64,000 nt of DNA from Sclerotinia nivalis (GCA_029531795.1 JAPEIS010000008.1:1674001-1738000), one strand, 5' to 3'. Shown: positions 22,477-34,759, counted from the first letter of the stretch. Notes: generated from the sequence alone by a model not told the origin. Numbers and translations: made by a program.

Positions 22477-25284
22477 ATTGGAGGTGGTTTGTGAGGATAA
22501 ATTTTGGTGGTGTTAGATTAATAGCTTCAGCATGGACCAACAGTTGCCCATCCCCGGCTTATTCCGTTAGGTTTGCCCTTACGGACTCTACACTGTACAG
22601 AGTACTTGAAGTAAGCTCCCTTGTTGCTTTTTTTGCAGCCGCAGAGCTTCGCAAATGAAGAATTTGGGCCGTTGCTAATAAGGAGATGGGCAATTCTAGG
22701 TTAGGTTCGCCGTTCTTTTTGTGTTAATCACTCTGTTTGGTGCAAATGCCCTGTTCATTACCTTCGGTCCACTTTTCTATATGCAGTAAGAAATGTTACT
22801 TGCCTTTCACAACATATATGTCATGTTTTGACTTTCTCGTCACACTTTTTCTGTTATTCCTTGTATGAAATGTTTTTTACCTGCACGGAATCCCATTCGG
22901 TGTGTGAACTCGGTCAAAAATACATTGCAGCATGGAATGTGGGCCCTCCCCTAGGGATGCAACGGCAACATCGTGTTGCATGAAATTTTTTGGTCTTATT
23001 CTGCAAGATACGAACGGGCATATGTATACATACAATTGTACATATCAGGGGAAATGAACCTATTCCTATATTCTGATCTTTGTTCTTTCAAACCAGAGCA
23101 GCTGAAATCGAGCTTGGAAATGGCATTTTGTGGTTGAGGCATCGTCTCGTGGACATGTCAACTTGATTCTGTCGTGCTACGGGGAAGAGCTTCCGCCCGG
23201 CGAGCCAGCTAAGGCCAGGCATTGTTGCAGATTCAGCTGCAGGTCATCAATTTTTTGGGAATCAAAAGCGTTTAGGACCTCCGATTCAACGTTTCTTCCA
23301 TGATGGTAGTAAGCATGCATAGATGGCTGAGAAACCCAACAAGTGGGGAGAATCTGTTTTCGTTCTCCTTGTTCATACGTTAATTGATATATTGGGCGTG
23401 TTTCATGAAGAAGTTCGCCGAGAGTCATAGGCCCAGGCAATATTGCATTTTGTATTTACATCTCCATCTCTGTAGCTTGTGCAAAATTGGATAAGCACGA
23501 TATGAGATCGCACATATTGTGTGAGAGACCCTGGTTGTAGATCGAGAAGAAGGAAACAATTGGCAGACACCTACTCCCAGTTCAAGAGACGCCATTGGTC
23601 TGCTCCATCTGAGCGAAAGGTTGGAGCTTCCTGATTTGAATAAGTTCGAACCAAACTTGGTCGATTTAATCTTTCCCGTTGACTAAACTGTTCCTGTGAC
23701 TATGCGGGGGTCTGTATGTACCGTACCTATTAGAATTTGTGAGCTGGGTCGGAGATTGTTGAATTTCATGATATGTAAAGGCAATTAGGTAAAGATGAAA
23801 TCAAGCTGAGGCGGTCCAGGAGATTCAGACACTTGATTCAATTGAGGCATGCGGCGAGTTCAGTCTGAACAATAGAAATAACTAAATCAACAATTGAGAG
23901 AACGAGTTGAGAAAGATACAGCGACGCTGTGCCCATTGGATTATATATATATGAGCACTCGCACCGTACAACGAGGTTATCATATTTCTTGAATACTTCA
24001 AGTCCACTTCAGTCATCCATTGATTAAACTATGATGGAGCTCATGTTTCCGCGTTGTAGTCCGGAAATTTCGCTAGACGCTGGAGGTGTGAAGGAGTCCG
24101 CAATGATACGATCCACATCCACAGATGGTGGAGAACAAAAATAAGTGGTTCGCATGATTTTACTCCATAGGTCAATGAGTCTCTTTGTTTTTGAACTCGC
24201 AGGATCCAATGGTAGTGTACCCAGCCAGAAGCCTGCTGCATTGGAAAGAATGAGAAGATCCCAAGATCAATCAATGCATGTGAGTATAAAGTATATCTTC
24301 GTATAATACCATATCCAGAATATGCTAAGAGAATGAAGATGAGTATAAAATTCAAATTATTAAAATGTAAGAAAATGTAAGAAAATGCTTGGTTGAATGA
24401 ATTGGATAGATGTAATTCTTATGATATTTAAGAATATTTATTTACTAATGACACACTTACCAATTGCCGCATTAAGCTATTATTACCTATTTAAGCAGCA
24501 TTGATTGATAATTATGTTTCAGCTGGGGGCCAAAAATTGATAGAGGAAGCAACTACCGGCTATCAACCGAAGAGCAACAGTTCCTGTACGCTATTTTCCA
24601 TTACATCGCGTTCACACTCTCACACCAATCCATCAAAAAACATCCACCACACACAACCACCCATACCATCCTTCTTCTCTGTATTACCTGAAGAAGAAGT
24701 ACACCCTTGTGAGCCATCTAGTCGGGTAGGGAAAAACAAAAGAGAAATAAATAAAAATTTCTGCATCTCAGCTTTTCCAACCAACTATTGGTCAAAGCAA
24801 CCAGGTAAGCTCTCACCTATGGCTTATATTTCATCCCCCCTCAAGACCTTTCCAAGTCTTGTCCTCCCAATCCATCCATCAGCTTCCCTCGAGCTTTGTC
24901 ACGGCAGAGAGACGCGTTCGAAATAGGCAGAACAAATCCTTGACATTCAATCACAATCTTTTTTTGGTAAAGCCCTTGTTGACGAACATTGCCGCAGGAA
25001 AAAAAAAACAGACGCTGTGCCATTCTGCCCTTGTTATAGCTCTTCTTCCTTACGGGTCCCCTAAAGCCGCATCGAATATTCTTCACGAAGCTTCACTGGT
25101 TCACTTTATTTACCGACTTCCATCAATTAAACGTTGCGTTTAATTCGCCCTTACTTAGTCCATAGGATCCTTGTGCGCAATCACTTTGGAGTCCATTTCG
25201 TCTCCAACCTGCAGATTAGAGCATTGAGCAGCAGCAGCCTCTTGATTCTACTATCACCTTAATACTTCATTCACAATAGATACA
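22477..25284. other. Long intergenic region
   Basis: This is 2.8 kb between the divergent COQ9 and SR/RRM genes. It contains a weak 87-codon minus-strand frame at 23177-23440, a TA dinucleotide run at about 23943-23952, and a protein-like minus-strand stretch at 24024-24236 (listed separately). The 800 bp before 25285 is C/T-rich and is probably promoter and leader of the SR/RRM gene. Confidence 0.5.
24024..24236 (-). pseudogene. Possible orphan last exon or gene remnant
   Basis: Reading leftward from a pyrimidine-rich acceptor (TTTCCAATGCAG), the frame gives AGFWLGTLPLDPASSKTKRL and continues through DLWSKIMRTTYFCSPPSVDVD to a stop at 24024, about 70 residues. The composition is protein-like, but no upstream exon or start codon could be joined: the DNA to the right is AT-rich and stop-filled. 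It may be the last exon of a gene I could not trace, a decayed remnant, or chance. Confidence 0.25.
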
Positions 25285-27703
25285 ATGGGTATGTTCCCCA
25301 ACACCTTCCCCTCCATTCCCAATTAGTCCATTCACCTTCTTCCTTATTCACTTTTTTTTGTCTTGCTTTATTCACGTCATTGAATCGACCTACCTCCTTC
25401 AATTCTTCCTTAAACTTTACACAAAACCACCCCACCTCAATCCTACTTCCTTTTGGTACATTTTATTAACATCTATTATTTGATCTAGCTGACGACTCTT
25501 ATCGACCACAAGTATGTTCAATTTCTTCCTCTTCATCAATAACTATTTCATTATAATATTACAAAAATCTGGGCGTCAGCAATTTAGGGCATCTTTGAAA
25601 GCCTTCGGCTTATGGCATCTCATATCCACGCGCAAACCAAGTCGTAGAATCCCGTTGATCGCAACGCGCCAGTGCGCTTCTGTGGGAGCCTTTCCTAATT
25701 GATGGCGTAAGAACCTTGATGGTCTAACCCACATCTACAAAAATCCTCGCACAATAAACCTTTCTTGATTATCTCTTCTACCTGATGGTTAACGAAGCTT
25801 ACGTTTCACAGAGAGAGAGATCTCGTTCACCTCGTCGACAACGCTCTCGCAGTCCAGGACGCACTCAACGCCGTCGTTCATACTCTCCTCGCAGTCGCTC
25901 TCGCAGCCGTGACGAACATCGCAGAACCGATCGCAGATCTCGATCCCCAATGTCGGGTGCTGCTGGTGTAGGTGGTTCCGGAGGATCAGCTTACGGTGGA
26001 CAACCACATAGGACATACGAAGAGAGAGCTGCGGCTAGAGAACAAATGATGAGCAGTCTACGAGAATCTTCGCAACAAGACCGTCGTGTTTACGTCGGCA
26101 ATTTATCATACGATGTTAAGTGGCATCATCTTAAAGACTTTATGAGATCTGGTCAGTGTTCGATAATGGAGGTTGGAGTTGGGGATATGGGCTAACCAGG
26201 GGTTCGATTTCTTTAGCTGGAGAGGTCCTCTTTGCTGATGTGTTATTGCTTCCAAATGGAATGTCGAAGGTGGGCGCCTATACGTGATTGGCTTTGAATC
26301 TTTTCTTTTTCTCTTGGATTTTGATGGAATGTTGGATTGACGGATTGGGACGTTGTTCCGCGGGTATTGTAGGGATGCGGGTAAGTAACAACCTTGGCTT
26401 AAATGATCTCAAATGCTAACTCAGACTAGCATTGTAGAATATGCTACGAGGGAGCAAGCTCAACAGGCAGTCAACACTCTTTCCAACCAGAACCTTATGG
26501 GAAGACTCGTTTACGTTCGAGAGGTACGTCGAGTTTCTGTGCCGTCAGTGGATTCGGAGTTTACTAATTATGGTAACAGGATCGTGAGGCCGAACCTCGA
26601 TTCACCGGCACTCCATCAGGAGGCCGCGGCGGTTACGAAGGCGGCGGTCCACCAGGAGGACGTGGTGGTTTTGGAGGTGGTTTCGGAGGTGGCATGGCCC
26701 CTGGTGGTGGAGCTGGAGGTGGAGGACGTCAAATTTACGTCTCCAACGTTTGTTCCCATCTATCTTTCCCTTAGATACTAGTAGTATCGAAAATATTAAC
26801 TTGGTGATCTAGCTTCCCTACACCGTTGGATGGCAAGATCTAAAGGATCTATTCCGCGGCGCTGGTATGTTTCCCCTCCTGCACTAATACAGACATGTGA
26901 ATGAAGATGTTGATCATTATTTTACAGCCCGAAATGGTGCCGTCGTTCGTGCAGATGTCCATGTTGGTCCTGATGGGCGCCCAAAGGGCTCCGGTATCGT
27001 TGCTTTCGAATCCCCTGACGACGCTCGTAACGCCATTCAGCAATTCAATGGTTATGATTGGCAAGGTCGTCCCCTTGAAGTCCGTGAAGATCGCTTCGCA
27101 GGTGCTCAAGGATTCGGTGGTCCTCGCGGAGGATTTGGCGGTCGTGGAGGTTTCGGTGGCGGATTTGGAGGACGTGGAGGCTTCGGTGGTGGTCGTGGCG
27201 GATTTGGCGGTGGATTTGGAGGAGGTCGTGGCGGCTTCGGAGGAGGTTACGCTGGAGCTGCTGGCGCATTCGATGGTGGTGCTGGAGCTCCCGCAGCTGC
27301 ACCTAATCCTTTCACCGACCACGCCACGGCTGGCACCGAGAGAAGTGAGATCATCTATGTTCGCAACGTGAGTATCACTTGATTCATCTATTGTTTTACA
27401 AACTAACGCGCAATGTAGCTTCCATGGTCCACAAGCAACGAGGATCTTGTTGAGCTGTTCACCACCATTGGCAAAGTCGAGCAGGCCGAGATCCAATATG
27501 AGCCCAATGGTCGATCCCGTGGTACCGGTGTTGTTCGATTTGACTCCGCCGAGAATGCCGATACCGCCATTGAAAAATTCTCCGGTTATCAATATGGAGG
27601 TCGTCCTCTTGGCTTGAGCTTTGTCAAGTACCAAATTCCCGGTGGTGCTGGTGATGCTATGGACACCGAAGTTACTCACCTCACACAAGATCAAATTATG
27701 TGA
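25285..27703 (+). CDS. SR-type nuclear RNA-binding protein with three RRMs (GBP2/HRB1-like)
   Basis: Ten exons: 25285-25288, 25489-25511, 25812-26151, 26217-26269, 26373-26380, 26430-26523, 26580-26747, 26813-26864, 26928-27367, 27419-27703 (488 aa). The N-terminus is an Arg/Ser domain (about residues 10-57). RRM1 spans about 104-175 (RRVYVGNLSYDV and SKGCGIVEY), RRM2 about 224-305 (RQIYVSNLPYTV and KGSGIVAFES), RRM3 about 388-463 (EIIYVRNLPWST and RGTGVVRFDS). A GRGGFGG-repeat linker separates RRM2 and RRM3. The layout matches yeast Gbp2/Hrb1, which bind poly(A) RNA, join TREX and monitor splicing before export; the orthology is inference. Oddities are a start codon exon with only 4 coding bases, an 8-nt exon 5, and many introns compared with its neighbours. 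Confidence 0.9.
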
Positions 27704-28475
27704 GACCGGGGTCTGCGCACACTTCACGACATATTTCGCCCATGTTACAACACATTCTTCTTTTTCCTAAGCTCGATTTCCTTATGTGTACTCAAAAGAT
27801 CCAACCCCCAAAAAGTCATCGGAGGCTGAGATTTTCTATGTTGCATGGATGAATGGTTCCATTCGTCCATCGTGGAATTGCTCTACTATTTCGTTGCGAA
27901 TCTGGAGGTGGATAGTTATGCAGTTTGCCGTTTCGATTTTTTTTTATTCAAAAGTCTTCTCCCGCAGAATGGACCTAATAGCAAGTACAAGGTCATTAGA
28001 CACTTGATACTCACAGCAATATAAGTCTATTTTGAGATCAGCCCCTTTCCCTGTATAATTGTGAATGTGAATGCAAGAAATTAACGTCATAAAGTGCATG
28101 CCAACCCAACACTGTCAAAAGGGCAGATTGACACTTTGTTGGTTTTGATAAACAATCACAAATACTCGAGGATAACACAATCACATGAGTCCTTCAAATT
28201 CATATTTAGAAAATGTTTGTGAATCATCAACCAGCTTCTGCATCACATCTGATTATTCACTCCCTCAAAAATGACTTCGGTCTTGGTCATATTATATAGT
28301 TCTTGAAATCTTCCCCTTTTGATCTCTTTCGATTGTGAATGTACAACTAATACCGAACTCCATAGTAATATCATTTCCCTTCAAGAAGAATAACTGAATA
28401 GCAACGCGAATAACGACCACGATCACACTCATACACTTTCACATCCTATGCAATATCACTGCCCGTCACAAAACC
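27704..28475. other. Intergenic, tandem orientation
   Basis: This is 772 bp holding the 3' flank of the SR/RRM gene and the promoter of the AT-hook gene. Frames are short. Nothing specific was recognised. Confidence 0.45.
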
Positions 28476-29873
28476 ATGTGTCTCATACGCCCTTTTCAAT
28501 ACGCTTGCTGCGACCGAACCTACGTCGAAGTCTCCAAACTTGAAAGCAGCTGCCCCGATAAGTGGCCGCTGGAGAAGTGCCCCGAGGACCTATGCCTAGT
28601 GTATGGCTCCAGACTTACAGTGAGAACGCATTTGGTCCAAGGTACATGTTGGAGATGTCGAGCCATGGGAGAGGGGCTTGAAGGAGAGGATTACGAAGCT
28701 CGGAGACCGCCTATCGATAATGCATTTGTGGTTGAGGGGCTAGAGAACTGTAACCCTGAAGGACGACGTAGGAAAGCCGAGCACGATGGGAACTGTTGGT
28801 TCTGTGGTGCGAGCAGTGATGGTGTTAGGGATTGCGAAGAATGTGAGGGAACGGGAAATGCACGTAAACGGAAGAATAAATCTACCGAAGAGGCACCTGC
28901 GGTTCCAGTTAAGAAGAAGCGTCGCACGTCTGCCGCTGTTGCTGAAGGAGGCATTACCAAACCCAGAAGAGGCAGACCGCCAGGAGGCGGTAAGAAGAAG
29001 AATCTTGGAACCATCAAGGAAGAGCCCCAAATGAACCTATACCCTTTTCCCATGGACAGCAATAACGCATTTCAACAAGGGGGATTCCATCCTGACATTG
29101 CTGGATCTTCATACAACGACCAAGCCTGGGAATCTGCTACCCATCATGGAGATACTACCTCGCCCAGTTACGGTTTCTATATTGATGATAACATCAATAA
29201 CCCCTATTCAGCGCAATCTGGTAACATGCCGCCATTCACAGCAAATCAAGCACTCCTTCATGAATACGGCGGCAGCATGACAGATTACACAGCGCATCGC
29301 CAACAATTCGAGCGCTCAAAAATAGCACAGCAAGACCATCTCATCTCCTCCATCGAATTCGACAACGACGGATCACATGGTGAATCTAGGATTGACGACG
29401 GCGGTGAAGGAGTGAGGTCCGATACTAATTTGGGTACATCTGAGGTATGTATGAATGACCCATATATGAAGAGATATTGATAATTAATCTCTGAATAGGA
29501 TCAGTTTGCCTGTTTTGCCGCTGGTATGGATCAGAGTCATGATGGCGTCGATCTGACTCCTGACCTTTTTTCCTATGAGGAAGGTTTGACATATCCTCCA
29601 TCTCAGGATGCAAACAACGATTTTACGCCAGCGCTTCATGATACACATGCACATTCAAACCCGGTTGCACCAGTTGCTCAAATGACTATGGATCGGTTTA
29701 CCCCACAGCCACATTATTTGCCCAGTCCTACTTTATCAGAAGCGCATATTGCTCAACATGCCCCTCAAAATACTTATACAGCAACTTCAGCTTCGACTTT
29801 GGCTTCTGCTCTAATAGCTAGTATATCTGCTCCTGCTTCTCTCTCGGCTTCACGTATCGCTACTCCCCCATAA
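28476..29873 (+). CDS. Cys-rich protein with an AT-hook
   Basis: Exons are 28476-29444 and 29499-29873 (447 aa), with donor GTATGT and acceptor AATAG. The N-terminal 125 residues are rich in Cys, with pairs such as CC near residue 11, TCWRC at about 57 and NCWFC plus CEEC at about 106-122, so a zinc-binding role is possible. Basic KKKRR at about 147 looks like a nuclear localisation signal and KPRRGRPPGG at about 162-171 is an AT-hook that would contact the minor groove of AT-rich DNA. The remainder is Asn/Gln/Ser-rich and probably disordered, ending in an Ala/Ser run. I do not know a named family; a chromatin or transcription role is inference. Confidence 0.75.
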
Positions 29874-30820
29874 GGATTATATTATTACTATTATTAATCG
29901 ATCAAGTGTACTTAACGAATATACCTACATCAGTCCACATGTTCCAGAGTTCAGAACGGCTCTGCGTCTCTGTTAAATAACATGGCCTGGATAGTTTTCT
30001 CTATTACCTATCCTTTTCTTTCCTTTTTTTGTTTTTCCTAGGCATGGATCCTTTCAAAGTGTTTCCTTTTTCCCTTTTGTGGTATTTGGCAAGGGATGGT
30101 TGGTCCGGCATTGACCTGGACTTTTGAACGGTAATATAGATTGGGATGGATTTGTACAATAAGATGGTCCTTATATGATTGGATTAGTCGATGGTGTTTA
30201 GCTCCTGAGTTTATATCATAGTGGCAGGCGATGAAAGGGTCTGCTGTGGAATGCGGGATATGTGAATGGGCCTAAATGGATTGTCCATATGTGGAAGGGG
30301 AGATGGGCTGGTGATCAGATTTGTAACTATTCTCGAGCTTAGGAAAGGAATTCTTTGCCTGTGTATTAATCAATGGACATATAGCACGTTAAAATAGTCT
30401 CAAGAAGTAAACTATGTGACAAGTCACTAGCTGGATACCGTTGGAGAAAATATTTCGAACACCAGTTGTATGCGAGACTTTCACATTGTTCAAGGACTGT
30501 CGGAACACTGAGTCCCCTGTAATATAGGGTATGGGATATGTATAAGTGTATGGCCAAAGTTTGAATAAATGGTAGTATTTAATCCTTGAGAATGGATGTC
30601 TGACAGCTTGGACAAACGCCCTGTATGCCCTTTTTGGTATTAGTATATCCTCTTATATACCTTTGCATAGGGATCAAAAGCAATTTCCGTCTATGTGACG
30701 CCTTGCTGTGATATTAACAACAAAATCCCCACCCCCTGATGCTGCTCGGTTGCTCCCCCAGGGTATCGATGTTCCGTACTGGACTTTCTATTCTCCCAGC
30801 GAAAGCCAGCTTTCATTCTT
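29874..30820. other. Convergent intergenic region
   Basis: This is 947 bp between the stops of the AT-hook gene and SRP14. It is pyrimidine-rich at about 30010-30080. No coding frame of note was seen. Confidence 0.45.
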
Positions 30821-31421
30821 TCACTTTTTCTCTTCTCCCGAAGGAACAGTCGTAGTACCCATCTTTCTTTTCTTTGCCTTGAGCTTCTCCTTCGCCTGCT
30901 TCTTATCCCTCTTCTTAAGCGCACTCATGCCACCTTTACATATTTCTGCATATCTGGCGAAAAAAGCTTCTAATTGATCTGGCTGGACGATAGTGGATAG
31001 TTTTATCTTTTCCGCGCGCTTCAACTTGCCTTTGGAATTTGTGGCGCGGATGAGGAGTGGCATAGGGGCATCGCGGGAGAGGTCTGGGAATTGAGCAGTG
31101 AGGACATCGGTGAGGGCGTCGGCGACTGGCGCTACGGCCGTGGAAGGACCGGAAGCTGTGCCATAACTAACTGGTTTGGCAGTCAGAAGAAACGTTGATA
31201 CATGTAGGGAGGTGCTGCTGCAAAAAACCAAGTGGGTAGAGAAGTACTTACAACATTTCTGTGTTAGGGTGACAGAGCCATGGTCTTTTTCCCGTCTGGA
31301 ATCAAAGAGAGAAGCGAGTTTCGAGAAAAACTATTTGCGCAGAATTGTTAACTGCCTGTCCGAGAGCGTAGCAACAGGATTAATATGAGCATACCTCATC
31401 ATTACTTAAATGTGACACCAT
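30821..31421 (-). CDS. SRP14: Signal recognition particle subunit SRP14
   Basis: Exons are 31421-31395, 31330-31252 and 31170-30821 (151 aa). SRP14 binds the Alu domain of SRP RNA and contributes to translational pausing during targeting to the ER. The joined N-terminus MVSHLSNDEFFSKLASLFD and the GSVTLTQK strand are typical, followed by LLIRATNSKGK and a KLSTIVQPDQLEAFFARYAE helix. The C-terminal tail is Lys-rich (KKRDKKQAKEK), as in fungal orthologues. Introns are 64 and 81 nt, with donors GTATGC and GTAAGT. The third exon begins at an internal acceptor (AACCAG) chosen because the nearer GCAG acceptors break the frame. It is divergent from SGD1 by 296 bp. Confidence 0.92.
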
Positions 31422-31717
31422 AATGCGAATTGCTGTTATGATGCTTGTTTTAAGCTGTGATTGATGATTGTGGGGTGGTGAAATGTGTGGGGTTCTAGAC
31501 CAGGCTACCTAGTAATTTCTAACGCGAGGCTGAAGATTTTCGTCAAGGCTGGGGGGAAAAAAGTTGATAAACCTCAAAATTTCTTATCGGATCTTTTTTT
31601 GCCTTGGAAAACGCAATATTATTGTAATTTACGATTTAACCCTTTATATTTAACTCGAAAGTTGGAATCGATACCCAATTTAAATTAAATCTTTTGTTTT
31701 GCAGTTTATCACAAAAA
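31422..31717. promoter_or_regulatory. Shared SRP14/SGD1 divergent promoter
   Basis: There are 296 bp between the outward-facing start codons of SRP14 and SGD1. The SGD1-proximal half is AT-rich with A/T runs (about 31555-31600) resembling the poly(dA:dT) elements of growth-regulated promoters. No defined motif can be assigned. Confidence 0.55.
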
Positions 31718-34373
31718 ATGGCGCCGCCGAAATCTAAAGCCCCAAAACTACCCAATAGTCTTCTTCAGCAACTAGGAATCGAAGGTAAATATTGGCCACC
31801 GACGATATAGTGTCACATGCTTACCATTACTTGCAGACGGTGGTGAAAATAGGAGCCGAGGGCGCAAGCGTCTTGGGCGCAAGGAGATGCGAAAAGCAGA
31901 AAGACAGGAGAAGAAGCAAAATAGATCTCAGTCATCCAGGCCTCCTCCTCAAAAGCGATTGAAGTCACAACATGCCAGGCATAATGATGACAGTGAAGAA
32001 GATGGGGAAGATGAGGACATTGAACCGTTGAATGCAAAAGTTATACCGGAAAAGAGAAAAGACGATAGCCCAAAACCAAAATCTATATTGAAAATATCGA
32101 AGAAAACGGATCCATCTCAAGCCAAGGCATTCCGTGAGGAGGATACTATTTCTGAATCACGGATCGGGAAGAATATTTCGAAAGCTGTCAAGGATAAATT
32201 GGCGGAGGATGATGACGAGATCGCCGCACTAGAGAAGAAACTGGGATTGAAAGGGAAGAAGAAAGGCCTGCCAAAGTCATTCCAAGAAGATGGGTTGGAT
32301 GAGCTGTTGGGTGATCTGGACGCTTTAGACGAGAGCGAAGATGAAGAAGTTCAGCTCAAAAAGAAAGGAAAGGCGGAGGCAAATGATTGGCTTGAACGCA
32401 AGAGAGCAGAAGCCCGAAAGCGTGCGAGGGGCAATGAGACTTCCGAGGATGAAGAAGAGGACGAAGACGACGAGATGCCGGATGATTATGATGACGACGA
32501 AGCGTCTGATATTTCAATGGATGAACCAGGTTCTATGGGTAGTGATTCTGGTGATAACGATAGTGATCTTGGAGATAAGGATATGGCTGATGATGACTTT
32601 GAAGGGTTTGGGTCTGGAAGTGAAGAGGACGCTCCCCCAAAGCCGAAAATTCGTGAAAATCCTTATGTGGCACCTGTGGCTGCAACTGCAGCTTCTTCTG
32701 GAAAATATATCCCACCTTCATTACGAAAGGCATCTTCTTCGGATTCCGAGGATTTAGTGCGTCTGCGACGGCAAACCCAAGGTCTGGTCAACAGGTTGAC
32801 AGAAGCCAATCTGATCTCCCTCCTTGGAGAGATAGAAAAATTATATCGGGTCAATGCCCGTCAACACATGACTTCTACCCTTATCGATTTACTCCTGACT
32901 TCCGTTTGCGAACCAACGACTTTACCCGATACCCTTATCATCCTCCCCGCCGGATTCATTGCTGCGATCTATAAGATTATTGGAACGGATTTTGGTGCTC
33001 AGGTAATTCAAAGAGTGGTTGAGCTCTTTGATGAGCACTATGCGCGTGTAACATCACTCAATCAGGGCTCCTCAGCACACATCCCTGACAGCAAGGAAAC
33101 GACCAACCTGATAGCTTTACTTTCAGAATTGTATAATTTCCAAGTAGTGGGAAGCAATCTCATTTTCGACTACATCAAGCTCTTTTTAGATACGCTATCA
33201 GAACTAAATGCCGAACTTCTATTGAAGATTGTGCGCATTTCAGGCCCTCAACTACGACAAGATGACCCTTCAGCGTTGAAGGACATTGTTACAATGCTTC
33301 GACCTGCCGTTCAGAAGGCAGGTGGCGAAGAGAAATTGTCAGTGAGGACAAAATTCATGATCGAAACCATCAATGATCTCAAAAATAACAAAATGAAAAC
33401 TGGTGCTGTAGCCTCAGCTGTCACTTCAGAGCATACAATTCGGATGAAAAAGACACTGGGAACACTAAATACTCGAAGTATAAAAGCTAGTGAGCCCCTG
33501 CGAATAGGTCTCCAGGATATAAGAGACTCGGATAAGAAGGGGAAATGGTGGTTGGTTGGTGCGAGCTGGGCAGGTAATGCCGAAGACGATGAAGTGCCCA
33601 CATCAGAAGCCAGGAACGCTAGAGAAGTCCAAGAGGTAGATGCAGGAACGTCTGATCTTGTCCAACTTGCTAGAGAACAACGTATGAACACGGACATTCG
33701 TCGAGCTGTATTCATTACCATCATGTCCGCCTCGGATTATCAAGACGCATATCTACGGCTGATGAAGTTGAAGTTGAAAAAAGTCCAGGAGCTTGAGATA
33801 CCGAAAGTCTTGATACAATGTTCCGGTGCCGAAAAGTTGTACAACCCATATTATACATTAATAGCAAAGAGATTATGTGGCGATAGGAAACTCAAGATGG
33901 CCTTTCAATTCAGTTTGTGGGATCTTTTCAAGAAGATGGGGGAAACAAACGACGATGATGATGACGATTTTGCAGAGGATACAGAGTTGGATACAAGGCA
34001 CATTGTCAATCTGGCCAAGATGTTTGGTACATTGATGGCAGAAAGTGGACTTGGACTTAACGTTCTCAAGAACTTGAATCTTAGCTATTTACAAGCTAAG
34101 ACGAAAACATTCTGCGAGGTTCTTTTTATCACTATGCTGCTTCAAACTCAGAAGACATCGAAGGACGGCCGAGATAAGAAGACAATTGCAAATCTGTTCT
34201 CGAGGGTGAAGGATACACCTCAGATGATAACTGGACTACAATACTTCTTGAAGAAGGTAGTCGGTAAGACGGATATAGCAGGAGGAAAAACCGAGAAGGA
34301 TACTGTGAAATGGGGTTGTAAGGTCGCTGGAGATACACTTCAGGCTTTGCTTAATGAAGATACCAGTGCCTAG
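31718..34373 (+). CDS. SGD1: SGD1/NOM1 nucleolar MIF4G-MA3 protein
   Basis: Exons are 31718-31784 and 31837-34373 (867 aa). Sgd1/NOM1 is a nucleolar protein needed for 18S rRNA production, thought to bind the helicase Fal1 (eIF4A-III-like) through its MIF4G domain. The first 290 residues are basic and acidic low complexity (EEDEDDEMPDDYDDDEASD). The MIF4G domain starts near residue 320 (LVRLRRQTQGLVNRLTEANL) and the MA3 domain spans about 635-760 (DIRRAVFITIMSASDYQDAY, YYTLIAKRLCGDRKLKMAFQ). The 52-nt intron splits codon 23 with donor GTAAAT and acceptor TTGCAG. Domain order and length match yeast Sgd1 (about 900 aa). Confidence 0.94.
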
Positions 34374-34759
34374 TGGGTGGTGATATGAGATTAGAAGTTA
34401 GAAGGTCACATCCCTTATGAAATTGTTACTAGCTCATGCTTTTACATAGATACCAGTGAGTGGTGACATACAAATTCGGAAATGATAAACATTATATCCC
34501 TCATGATTTTTTGCTTTGCTTGATGTATACAGCAGTAGTGATTAATTAGTACCTTTTTTAAACCGAAACAAACCTTACAAATGCCAAATTGAGTTTTTTT
34601 CGGCTTCTAGCTGACACAGCCAAGCGGCGCCGGGGACTCGCGGTTTAAAAAAAGACCCCACGTGATTCTCGGATCAATCCGCTTCATCCGTCGGGTCACT
34701 AAACAAACGGCAGCGACCTTAAAAGTTGTTGAATAGCACAACAATACCCTTCATACAAA
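34374..34759. other. SGD1 3' flank and LPD1 promoter
   Basis: This is 386 bp in tandem orientation. A palindromic CACGTG lies at 34659-34664, about 95 bp upstream of the LPD1 ATG, within a GC-richer patch (34615-34670). Confidence 0.55.
34659..34664. promoter_or_regulatory. Candidate E-box CACGTG upstream of LPD1
   Basis: The hexamer is the consensus for bHLH regulators such as Cbf1-type proteins. Position close to the start and the GC-rich setting favour a real site, but a 6-bp match alone is weak. Confidence 0.35.

Noticed and set aside
23177..23440. 87-codon minus-strand frame
   Set aside because: Isolated in a long gap, no introns or homologue recognised, composition not distinctly coding.
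26849..27727. 292-codon minus-strand frame
   Set aside because: It lies antisense to RRM2, the Gly-rich linker and RRM3, crosses introns of the real gene and has biased Ser/Thr composition from the repeats.
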